Shown here piece after piece: positions 50,809 through 58,087 of a stretch of 64,000 bases of DNA (its first letter is position 1; every line of letters starts with the position of its first letter). Under the pieces are notes generated by a model, which worked only from the letters and a program-made list of their open reading frames with translations, searched no databases and was not told the DNA's origin. Source of the DNA: Bacillus sp. ISL-37 (lineage in GTDB: Bacteria > Bacillota > Bacilli > Bacillales > Cytobacillaceae). The translations under genes were made by a program, and so were the position numbers. The stretch lies in the NCBI RefSeq assembly GCF_018613315.1, contig NZ_JAGGQL010000003.1:1-64000 (forward strand), written 5' to 3'.

Positions 50809-50985
50809 ATGTCGGATAAAAAGCCTATTAATGATGCAATGGAACATATGAGCAGAATCGAAGGAATACCAACTGATGTGAATCTGAAAAAGTTGCCTAA
50901 GCCACTAAGGTATTTTGGTTATTTCATGATTGGCTTCTTTACTCTTTCCATACTCTTTATCATGATCGCTAATCTTTTGAAATAA
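50809..50985 (+). CDS. Small single-pass membrane protein (58 aa)
   Basis: ATG 50809 follows AAGGAGGGCTATC. A soluble N-terminal half (DKKPINDAMEHMSRIEGIPT) precedes one helix (YFGYFMIGFFTLSILFIMIA). Probably co-transcribed with the AhpD-like gene (39-base gap). Unrecognised. Confidence 0.6.
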   Translation: MSDKKPINDAMEHMSRIEGIPTDVNLKKLPKPLRYFGYFMIGFFTLSILFIMIANLLK

Positions 50986-51167
50986 CAATAAAGGTGATCG
51001 ATCAGAAGGTAACTAATTGTTCTGTGCTAGTAAATGCATTTAAGCTAGTTAATATAGGTAAATGGTACGTTCTTTTGCTTCCTCCTGAATTTCAGACCAG
51101 CAAATTGGCATTCTATTATTGTTTTAGTTAGAATGGAACTAATTCATACAATTGAGGGAGTATTAAA

Positions 51168-52187
51168 ATGGGACATTCTAACCATCAGATAAAAGTGAAC
51201 AAAAATGAATTCATATGGAATAGCCAGGAAGGGGAGCTGACTTTTGATGGCGCACCTGCTTTGCTTTTCTGGGATTCGGCGATTGAGTTGTTCCTGAATA
51301 CGATTGAAGAAATTTCCGGAAGTGATGTGTCAACTACTGTCTATGAAGTGACCGGATTCCGCATGGGCAAGCTTGTTAGCTCTTATTATGAGGGCAGGAC
51401 CGATGTGGTTGAGTTGCTGAATGAATATAGTGATATCTACAAAAGCGCAGGCTGGGGAGTTTTCGAAATTCATGAGTACTCTTATGAAGAGAAAAGAGCT
51501 GTCTTGAGAATTCGCAATAGCTGGGAACACCGCATTTTCAAGCTGGCTGGTAAAAATAAGGCCGGAGTATTGCTGCCAAGTCATTGGGCCGGTATTTTCA
51601 GCGTACTATTCAAGCAAGACATGTGGTATAAAATGACCAAAAGCCAACAGGAAGGCCATGAATATGATGAGGTTGAAATCTTCCCATCTGCAGTGACCAT
51701 TTCGCATAACATTCATGAACTTGCAAGAAAAAAAGAGCAGGAAAGCATCATGGAATTGGAAAAGAAGGTAGAGGCCCGAACAGAAGAGCTCTCCTCCTTG
51801 ATACAAGAGCTCTCCTCGCCAATCATTCCGGTTCTGAAGGGGATCCTCGTCCTCCCGTTGATTGGTAAATACAACGAAGAGCGGCTTACCAACATGATTG
51901 AAAAATCATTGGTTGAACTCACAAGGCTAAAGGCAAAATATCTTTTGATTGATTTAACAGGAATTAAGAACGTAGATCCCTACACCATCCATGGAATCCA
52001 AAAATTGATTCAGTCAATCCGCCTGATCGGGGGTCATTGCTTTATTGTCGGTGTGTCTGCGGAACTAAGCATCCAAATCTTAAGTTCCAACGTTAAAATC
52101 GAGGGCATCCAATCCTTCTCAAGCCTGCAGCAAGGCGTTGAATATGCCATCCAACAGAATGGGTATGAATTGGTGGAGAAGAAATAA
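51168..52187 (+). CDS. RsbR-like STAS protein with unusual N-terminal domain
   Basis: 339 residues; GAGGGAGT precedes the ATG. An N-terminal ~190-residue domain (GELTFDGAPALLFWDSAIEL; VYEVTGFRMGKLVSSYYEGR...) of V4R/heme-NO-like size is unlike the globin domain of RsbRA. A helical linker (SIMELEKKVEARTEELSSLI) and a STAS domain (about 210-335) follow. In STAS the segment aligned with the RsbRA Thr171 is NVDPYTI, and the Thr205 position is Gln. Expected in the stressosome as a sensory scaffold. Strong terminator follows. Confidence 0.75.
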   Translation: MGHSNHQIKVNKNEFIWNSQEGELTFDGAPALLFWDSAIELFLNTIEEISGSDVSTTVYEVTGFRMGKLVSSYYEGRTDVVELLNEYSDIYKSAGWGVFEIHEYSYEEKRAVLRIRNSWEHRIFKLAGKNKAGVLLPSHWAGIFSVLFKQDMWYKMTKSQQEGHEYDEVEIFPSAVTISHNIHELARKKEQESIMELEKKVEARTEELSSLIQELSSPIIPVLKGILVLPLIGKYNEERLTNMIEKSLVELTRLKAKYLLIDLTGIKNVDPYTIHGIQKLIQSIRLIGGHCFIVGVSAELSIQILSSNVKIEGIQSFSSLQQGVEYAIQQNGYELVEKK

Positions 52188-52192
52188 AAATG

Positions 52193-52229
52193 AGGCTGAA
52201 CCTAGGAATTCCTGGTTCAGCCTTTTTCT
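52193..52229 (+). terminator. Rho-independent terminator
   Basis: AGGCTGAACC and GGTTCAGCCT with TTTTC after. Confidence 0.8.
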
Positions 52230-52445
52230 TCTAGTAAGTTTCCCAAAGGAAGTACCTAATCATAGCCTAGTGCATTATCTTTTTTCGGCTAACAATAAGA
52301 AATGACCTATCCCACATAGCCAAATGATGGAGTGGATCTATTTTGAATCAACCTATGGCCACTGAATTTCAGATGGGTGTTTATGTCCCTTCATAAGGGG
52401 AAAGAAATGAAGGAACATACATCCTAGAATAGGAGATGATAGAAA

Positions 52446-52673
52446 ATGAAATTCAAAAATGTACTATTGTCTATCCCATTAGGTGCAGGAATTATGTTGG
52501 CCGGTTGCGCTGCGGATGAAGAGCCGCCACCGGAAGATGAAAATAACATGGAAAACATAGAAGAGCAGGAAGATAACCAAGAACCAGACGTAACTGAAGA
52601 GCCTAGTGAAGAAAATCCTGATGAAGAAGAACCAGATTTAGATGAAGAGCCTAGCGAAGAAAATAACAATTAA
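52446..52673 (+). CDS. Small acidic lipoprotein
   Basis: 75 residues; GGAGATGATAGAAA precedes the ATG. Lipobox MLAGC at 21, then almost only Glu, Asp, Asn and Pro (ADEEPPPEDENNMENIEEQE, with EEPSEEN repeated twice). Such proteins are surface-anchored polyanions with no known role. Terminator at 52682. Confidence 0.7.
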   Translation: MKFKNVLLSIPLGAGIMLAGCAADEEPPPEDENNMENIEEQEDNQEPDVTEEPSEENPDEEEPDLDEEPSEENNN

Positions 52674-52681
52674 TACTGAGG

Positions 52682-52714
52682 AAAACGCCTTTCATTATAC
52701 AGGCGTTTTTTAGC
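52682..52714 (+). terminator. Rho-independent terminator
   Basis: AAAACGCCT and AGGCGTTTT with TT following. Confidence 0.8.
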
Positions 52715-52814
52715 GTTTTGAAACAAATATAGTTAGTTTTAGGACATATGTCCTTCCCGAACCCTCTTGTTCTGTCATTTAATTAATACAAACATGAGAT
52801 TTGGGGAGAGAGAA

Positions 52815-53240
52815 ATGAAAGGTTTAATTTTTGCTTTTTTAGGGGGAGCTTTTATCACGCTGCAGGGAGTGGCTAATGCGAGGATCAGCCAGGATATCGG
52901 TACATGGCAGACGGCTTCGATTACCCAACTTACCGGGTTTTTAGCTGCTCTGTTGGTCTTGATTTTTGCTGTAAAAGGACAATGGCAAGGACTCAGAAAA
53001 GTGAGGCCGCTTTATTTGATTGGCGGTACCTTTGGGGCGATTGTTGTCTTTAGTAACGTTACTGCAATCCATTTTATTGGTGTCACTCTAACAGTTTCTG
53101 CGATGTTGATCGCACAGCTTGGGATGACGTTCCTGATTGACCGGAATGGATGGTTCGGGGTAAAGAAACAAAAAATGAGGATACCACAGCTGATTGGCAT
53201 TACAATGATGGTAGCAGGTGTAATAATCCTGGGTTGGTAA
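52815..53240 (+). CDS. YdcZ-type (DUF606) DMT-superfamily protein, first copy
   Basis: ATG 52815 follows GGGGAGAGAGAA; 141 residues, four to five helices. LIFAFLGGAFITLQGVANAR and the SAMLIAQLGMTFLIDRNGWF segment match YdcZ proteins, half-sized members of the drug/metabolite transporter superfamily. Together with the second copy at 53989 it may form a heterodimer. Confidence 0.8.
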   Translation: MKGLIFAFLGGAFITLQGVANARISQDIGTWQTASITQLTGFLAALLVLIFAVKGQWQGLRKVRPLYLIGGTFGAIVVFSNVTAIHFIGVTLTVSAMLIAQLGMTFLIDRNGWFGVKKQKMRIPQLIGITMMVAGVIILGW

Positions 53241-53278
53241 TCGAAGGATTTAACAAGATTAAAGGGGCATGAAAGCTT

Positions 53279-53977
53279 ATGAAAGAATTAAAAGCAAGGG
53301 AACAGATTGAAACGTATTTGAAGTCTCACCAGATCGAATCATTATTTAATGAGGAGATCATCCCTTACTTAACACTATTTGAATTTGAAAAAGGGGAGAA
53401 AATCTGTTCCCAAGATGAGGCTGTTGAGTATCTATATATACTGGTTAAGGGGAAAGTGAAGATTTTTACCACGTCCGAAGAGGGTAAAACATTGATCCTG
53501 TCCTTTAAAACTCCGCTTGAAGTCATTGGGGATATTGAATATGTGCAGGAAATTGATACGATCAATACAGTTGAGGCAGTTTCTTCTGTCGTCATGATCG
53601 GAGTCCGGCAAACTGTGCTGCGAAGATTTTTAAAAGATTACTCTCCATTCCTGCAATTTTTGCTGAAAATCATAACAAGGAAATTCTATATCAAATCACA
53701 GTTCATGCGTCATAACATCCTGTACCCGGTAGAGACTCGATTAGCCAGCTATCTCGTATCTGTCGCCTATGATGAAAACAAAGCGCTGGTCAATGGGAAG
53801 GTAAGTACATCGAATCTCACTGACATTGCCAATTTAATTGGAACAAGCTACCGCCATCTCAACAGGGTCATTAAGGAATTCTCCTTAAATGGCCTGGTTG
53901 AGCGTAACAACGGCTCAATAGTAATCAAGGATTTGGAAGGACTCAAATCTCTTGCCAAGGAAAATCTTTATGAATAG
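53279..53977 (+). CDS. yeiL: Crp/Fnr-family regulator (YeiL-like)
   Basis: 232 residues. Cyclic-nucleotide-binding-like beta roll (FEKGEKICSQDEAVEYLYIL then VKGKVKIFTTSEEGKTLILS) and a C-terminal winged helix (VSTSNLTDIANLIGTSYRHL then NRVIKEFSLNGLVERNNG). YeiL of E. coli is a stationary-phase regulator. No Cys pattern for an Fe-S cluster is visible. It sits between two YdcZ genes and is likely their regulator. Confidence 0.8.
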   Translation: MKELKAREQIETYLKSHQIESLFNEEIIPYLTLFEFEKGEKICSQDEAVEYLYILVKGKVKIFTTSEEGKTLILSFKTPLEVIGDIEYVQEIDTINTVEAVSSVVMIGVRQTVLRRFLKDYSPFLQFLLKIITRKFYIKSQFMRHNILYPVETRLASYLVSVAYDENKALVNGKVSTSNLTDIANLIGTSYRHLNRVIKEFSLNGLVERNNGSIVIKDLEGLKSLAKENLYE

Positions 53978-53988
53978 GAGGGTAAACG

Positions 53989-54483
53989 ATGCTTTTAGGC
54001 TTACTATTTGCATTAATGGCTGGCACGCTTGTCGGCCTGCAGAATATTTTTAACAGCAAGGTCAATGAAAAAGCGGGCTCATGGACGACAACGACCTTAG
54101 TATTAGGGTTAGGATTCGTGGCATCCTTCATCCTCGGCCTGTTCTTTGAAGGAAGCAAAATGTTCGATCTGCAGCAAATGAAAGGTTGGTACTGGTTCAG
54201 CGGCTTGCTCGGAATCGGAGTCGTTGCAGGCATCGTACAGGCTATAAGGTATCTCGGGCCGACCTTCGCGATCTCAATCGTGTTGACTTCACAGCTCGGT
54301 TTTGCGGTATTATGGGATTCATTAGGCTGGATGGGATTGGAGAAGGTACCGTTTACTTTCCAGCAATTCCTCGGTGTTCTCGTCATAATAGCAGGAGCGA
54401 TTGTCTTTAAGTGGAGCGAAAGCAGGGAAGAAAAAGCTGAGGTTATACCTTCCCGACATGATCCAAAAGCAGAAGTATTATAA
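53989..54483 (+). CDS. YdcZ-type (DUF606) DMT-superfamily protein, second copy
   Basis: 164 residues; AGGAGGGTAAACG precedes the ATG. LLFALMAGTLVGLQNIFNSK and SIVLTSQLGFAVLWDSLGWM match YdcZ; it is longer at the C-terminus than the first copy. The 12-base gap to yeiL makes one operon with it. Confidence 0.8.
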   Translation: MLLGLLFALMAGTLVGLQNIFNSKVNEKAGSWTTTTLVLGLGFVASFILGLFFEGSKMFDLQQMKGWYWFSGLLGIGVVAGIVQAIRYLGPTFAISIVLTSQLGFAVLWDSLGWMGLEKVPFTFQQFLGVLVIIAGAIVFKWSESREEKAEVIPSRHDPKAEVL

Positions 54484-54520
54484 TCAATCATATAGTGAAA
54501 AATTATAAGGAAATTGTAGA

Positions 54521-54546
54521 CGGCAGGTGATAACTGCCGTTTTTAA
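54521..54546 (+). terminator. Hairpin terminator
   Basis: ACGGCAG and CTGCCGT with TTTT after. Confidence 0.65.
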
Positions 54547-54661
54547 TTTGTAGTCATTATGCCAATAAGTTGATTTGAAATAGTTGAAATTATATAAATC
54601 TATATAATAGTGTTATAATCTATAAAAAGAAAAAATGGATCTACTTATAGGAGTTGAACTT

Positions 54662-55489
54662 GTGAATCCAATCGAAAGATTTTCAAAATACCTACTGGAT
54701 AATGCGGATAAAATCAGTAAGGAAATTACCGATTATAATGTGAAAAAACTTGAAATTGATCTGCCTGCAGAAATCATTGATCAATCGAGGAAAACGAATA
54801 AAGCATTCATGGAATTCCTCGGTAATACTCTGAATCTTTCCAAGGAAGATGCGGCTGAGACGTTCATTGCCTGGCATAAAGAAAGACAACAAAACCAACG
54901 AGAATATCAATTCAGCTATGAGGAGCTCGCCAGTATTCTGAAGCCCTATGCAGAAACTCGACTTCAGCTAATTGAAATGCTGACGAAAGTTTCAGTTGGT
55001 GAGGGGCTGTCAACCGAAGAAGTAGTTTTTGTCAATAATCGAATCAGCTACCTGCTCGATTTAAGTATCACGGAAACAATGATGGAGCGGGAAAGGCTCG
55101 CAAACGAACAGAACAAAAGGAACCAAAAAATCATCACTGAGCTATCATCGCCAATCGTTCCGCTCGAAGAGGACATGGCCATCCTGCCATTGATTGGCGA
55201 GTTCGATTTCGAACGCAGCGACCATATCATGACCCATGTCATTCCAAAGATCAGCGAACTCAGAATCAAGAAACTGATCATCGACTTCTCAGGAATCGCC
55301 ATGATCGATGCAGAAATCGCAGCGCGCATCTTCAATATCAATAAAGTCCTAAGGCTGATCGGAATCGAAACGATGCTGACAGGAATTCGCCCTGAACTTG
55401 CAGTCGATGTCATCAACACCGGAGTCGATTTCTCTAAATTGAACACATACGGAACAGTACAGCAAGCCATTTTGGCTAATGAAAAATAA
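54662..55489 (+). CDS. RsbR-like STAS protein with globin-like N-terminus
   Basis: GTG 54662 follows AGGAGTTGAACTT; 275 residues. A helical N-terminal domain of ~150 residues (ERFSKYLLDNADKISKEITD...; EFLGNTLNLSKEDAAETFIA) matches the non-haem globin domain of RsbR proteins. The STAS domain (about 165-270) has LIIDFSGIAMIDAEIAARIF and LTGIRPELAVDVINTGVDF. The position aligned with RsbRA Thr171 is Ala (MIDAEIA), and the Thr205 position is Asp. Stressosome subunit without its usual phosphoacceptors. Confidence 0.85.
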   Translation: MNPIERFSKYLLDNADKISKEITDYNVKKLEIDLPAEIIDQSRKTNKAFMEFLGNTLNLSKEDAAETFIAWHKERQQNQREYQFSYEELASILKPYAETRLQLIEMLTKVSVGEGLSTEEVVFVNNRISYLLDLSITETMMERERLANEQNKRNQKIITELSSPIVPLEEDMAILPLIGEFDFERSDHIMTHVIPKISELRIKKLIIDFSGIAMIDAEIAARIFNINKVLRLIGIETMLTGIRPELAVDVINTGVDFSKLNTYGTVQQAILANEK

Positions 55490-55638
55490 ACATGAGCATA
55501 CAAGGCGGCAGTATAAAAACTGTCGACTTATTGCATGAATAATCAAAGGGACGCCTTTCCATTGGAAAATTGCAGTAGGGTAGTTCTCTTCTCATTCAAT
55601 GAATCACCGGTTGGGAGTTACTGCTGTCAGTGTGTTTC

Positions 55639-55665
55639 GAAGCATAAGGTACTTCCCTATGCTTC
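55639..55665. repeat. GAAGCATA hairpin repeat, copy 1
   Basis: GAAGCATAAGG and CCCTATGCTTC flank a 4-6 base loop. Same family as at 57773, 60248, 60345 and 61079. Confidence 0.65.
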
Positions 55666-55729
55666 TATTGAATTACTGCGAAAAACTTGTTATATTATTT
55701 TTATAAATATGGAATCAATGATGTGATTA

Positions 55730-55945
55730 AGTAAATAAGGATTGTGAATCCAGAGAATATAGCCATGGCTGAAAGCTATATCACCCCTCCTTATTGAAAC
55801 CTGCCACGGAGATGTTAGTGAAAAACTAACCGGGTCGTTCCGATACAAACTTTAGAGGGCATTCACAATGAATGTCGAACTAAGGTGGTACCACGTCTAT
55901 TAGCATAAAGACGTCCTTATCAAGGACTCTTTATGCTTTTTTATG
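55730..55945 (+). promoter_or_regulatory. T-box leader of proS
   Basis: The T-box sequence AAGGTGGTACCACG lies at 55882-55895, with UGGU able to pair with a tRNA ending in ACCA. A stem I is formed by AATAAGG (about 55733) with CCTTATT (about 55789). The CACCCCTCC just before its closing strand (55782-55790) holds CCC/CCU triplets, which fit a proline specifier. A terminator (GCATAAAG...CTTTATGC, 55903-55936, then TTTTTT) follows and competes with the antiterminator. Uncharged tRNA-Pro would allow read-through into proS. Confidence 0.9.
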
Positions 55946-55976
55946 TTTATATTTGATTTTTCAGGAGGAAAAGAAC

Positions 55977-57413
55977 ATGTCACAGCAAACAAATGATTTT
56001 ACAAAATGGTATATTGATACGATTCAGAAAGCGGAATTATTTGATTACACGCCTGTTCGCGGCTGTATTGCTTTTAAGCCGGATGGCTATGAAATCTGGG
56101 AACATATTCAGGGGGAAATGGACAAGCGGTTCAAGGAAACAGGCCACCGCAATGCTTATTTCCCAATGTTGATTCCAGAAAGCTTCTTCCAGAAGGAAAA
56201 GGACCATATTGAAGGCTTCTCTCCAGAACTTCCATGGGTTACGGAAGCTGCAGGAGAGGAATTAGAAGAACGTCTGGCCTTGAGGCCAACTTCGGAAACG
56301 ATGATTGGGCATTTGTATTCAAATTGGATTAAAAGTTATCGGGACCTTCCAGTTCTGATTAACCAATGGGCAAATGTATTCCGCTGGGAAAAGAAAACTC
56401 TCCCATTCATCCGCACCTCTGAGTTTTTATGGCAGGAAGGTCACACGGCTCATGTCGACGAGGAAGATGCGCGCAAGGAAACGATGCAAATGTTGAATAT
56501 TTATAAGGAAGTGGTCGAAGGATTGCTCGCGATTCCAGTTTATGATGGCCAAAAAACGCCGTCTGAACGATTTGCCGGTGCTGTTGACACCTATTCGATC
56601 GAAGCAATGATGAAGGATGGAAAAGCCGTCCAGGCAGGAACATCCCACTACCTGGGTACGAAGTTTGCGGAAGCATTCGATATTAAATACCTGAATAAAG
56701 AAAATAAACACACATTTGTGCATACAACATCCTGGGGTACGTCCACTCGTTTGATTGGTTCCGTCATCATGGTCCATGGTGACGAACAGGGTCTCGTACT
56801 GCCGCCAAAAATCGCGCCAACTCAAGTGGTTCTAATCCCAGTTGGCCCATGGAAAAAGAACCCGGCCATCGTCGAGAAACTGGATGAGATCTTTGCCGCT
56901 TTAAAAGCAGAAGGCATTCGCGTTCGACTTGATGATTCCGATCAATCACCAGGATATAAATTCAATGAGTGGGAGTTAAAAGGTGTTCCTGTCCGTATTG
57001 AACTAGGTCCTCGAGATTTAGATCAAAATCAGGGTTTGATGAAGGCTCGAGATATGGACGAGAAAATTTCTGTTCCATTGGAATCTATGGTCGAAAAAGT
57101 TAAAAACGAACTTGAAACGATGCAATCTCGTCTGTTTGAAAAAGCAAAAGCGTTCCGTGAAGAAAATTCCCATACCCATATTGAGACCTTGGAACAGCTG
57201 GAACAACATATTTCAGAGTCCCAGGCAAGTGAAAATATCCCGGGATGGGTATTGGCAGGCTGGTGCGGAGACGATGATTGTGAAGCAAGCGTAAAAGAAA
57301 AAACAAAATTCACAACTCGAAACATACCATTCAACCCACCAGCAGAAAAACAGACTTGCATCCATTGTGGCAGCGAATCAAAACACACCGTTTGGTTTGC
57401 GCGCGCTTATTAA
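55977..57413 (+). CDS. proS: Prolyl-tRNA synthetase, short archaeal/eukaryotic-type
   Basis: ATG 55977 follows AGGAGGAAAAGAAC; 478 residues. Class II motifs: FPMLIPESFF region, motif 2 NQWANVFRWEKK then FIRTSEFLWQEGHTAH, motif 3 GSVIMVHGDEQGLVLPPKIA. The anticodon-binding domain follows, and a C-terminal zinc-type part has CGDDDCE and CIHCGS. The insertion (INS) editing domain of bacterial ProRS is absent, so it belongs to the ProS_3 type found beside or instead of bacterial ProRS in Bacilli. Regulated by the T-box upstream. Confidence 0.95.
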   Translation: MSQQTNDFTKWYIDTIQKAELFDYTPVRGCIAFKPDGYEIWEHIQGEMDKRFKETGHRNAYFPMLIPESFFQKEKDHIEGFSPELPWVTEAAGEELEERLALRPTSETMIGHLYSNWIKSYRDLPVLINQWANVFRWEKKTLPFIRTSEFLWQEGHTAHVDEEDARKETMQMLNIYKEVVEGLLAIPVYDGQKTPSERFAGAVDTYSIEAMMKDGKAVQAGTSHYLGTKFAEAFDIKYLNKENKHTFVHTTSWGTSTRLIGSVIMVHGDEQGLVLPPKIAPTQVVLIPVGPWKKNPAIVEKLDEIFAALKAEGIRVRLDDSDQSPGYKFNEWELKGVPVRIELGPRDLDQNQGLMKARDMDEKISVPLESMVEKVKNELETMQSRLFEKAKAFREENSHTHIETLEQLEQHISESQASENIPGWVLAGWCGDDDCEASVKEKTKFTTRNIPFNPPAEKQTCIHCGSESKHTVWFARAY

Positions 57414-57521
57414 GGGAAGCGGCCATTTTAGGCGGAATAAGGAAGTAAAGTGAGGCTACCGCAATTAAGGTTTCCGGTATGGTCGAAAAGCAGAAGTATC
57501 TTGAAGGATAAGGTAGACATT

Positions 57522-57552
57522 TAACGGCAGTTCAAAGACTGCCGTTTTTTCT
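57522..57552 (+). terminator. Terminator after proS
   Basis: AACGGCAGT and ACTGCCGTT flank TCAAAG, then TTTT. Confidence 0.8.
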
Positions 57553-57621
57553 ATACTTGATATACTGTTTCCATTACAGTACGTACTTTCATTTTTTGAA
57601 AAACTCTTTTGGTGAACTTTG

Positions 57622-57762
57622 ATGTTTTCTCAAGGACCATATGATGGCAATCCTTATTACAAAGAGCGACGATACATTAATAAAGCGAATACAAGGCCAT
57701 GTTCAAAATGCAACAATCACTGCAAAACCGCTTTGAAAAAGAAACCGAACAACTGCTTCTGA
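57622..57762 (+). CDS. Possible small cysteine-containing protein (46 aa)
   Basis: ATG 57622 (GGTGAACTTT upstream, weak RBS). The product starts MFSQGPYDGNPYYKERRYIN and continues KANTRPCSKCNNHCKTALKK with a final C near the end. It is basic, has four Cys (CxxCxxxC plus one), and reads like real protein rather than noise. It could be a small zinc-binding or spore-associated protein. No family recognised. The gene would otherwise be a gap between proS and the PBP gene. Confidence 0.4.
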   Translation: MFSQGPYDGNPYYKERRYINKANTRPCSKCNNHCKTALKKKPNNCF

Positions 57763-58085
57763 AAGTGTTTTGGAAGCATAGGGGCCGCCTCTTTGCTTTA
57801 AATCGGTTTCGTTTTTGGAAAATTTGGGTATTTTCCTTTAGCTTTGAATGATCGTTATTTGAGACCGGTATATTTTATATGTCTGGAAAAATGGGTAGTT
57901 GATAGGTGCATTTTTTTCTTTGCATGCTTCAACAATCCATCAGTTTGGACTATAACCTTTTATTATAGTGTTTATCTTAATTATTGGCTTGAATCATTAT
58001 TTAAAATATACTATTTTAGTACTCTTTTATACATAAACATTAAATACAGCATGATGATCAACATTAGACAATAAGGTGGTAAACA
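57763..58085. other. Intergenic stretch before the PBP gene
   Basis: No gene seen. It contains a member of the GAAGCATA hairpin family (57773-57799) and A+T-rich sequence with the presumed PBP promoter. Confidence 0.4.
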
Positions 58086-58087
58086 AA

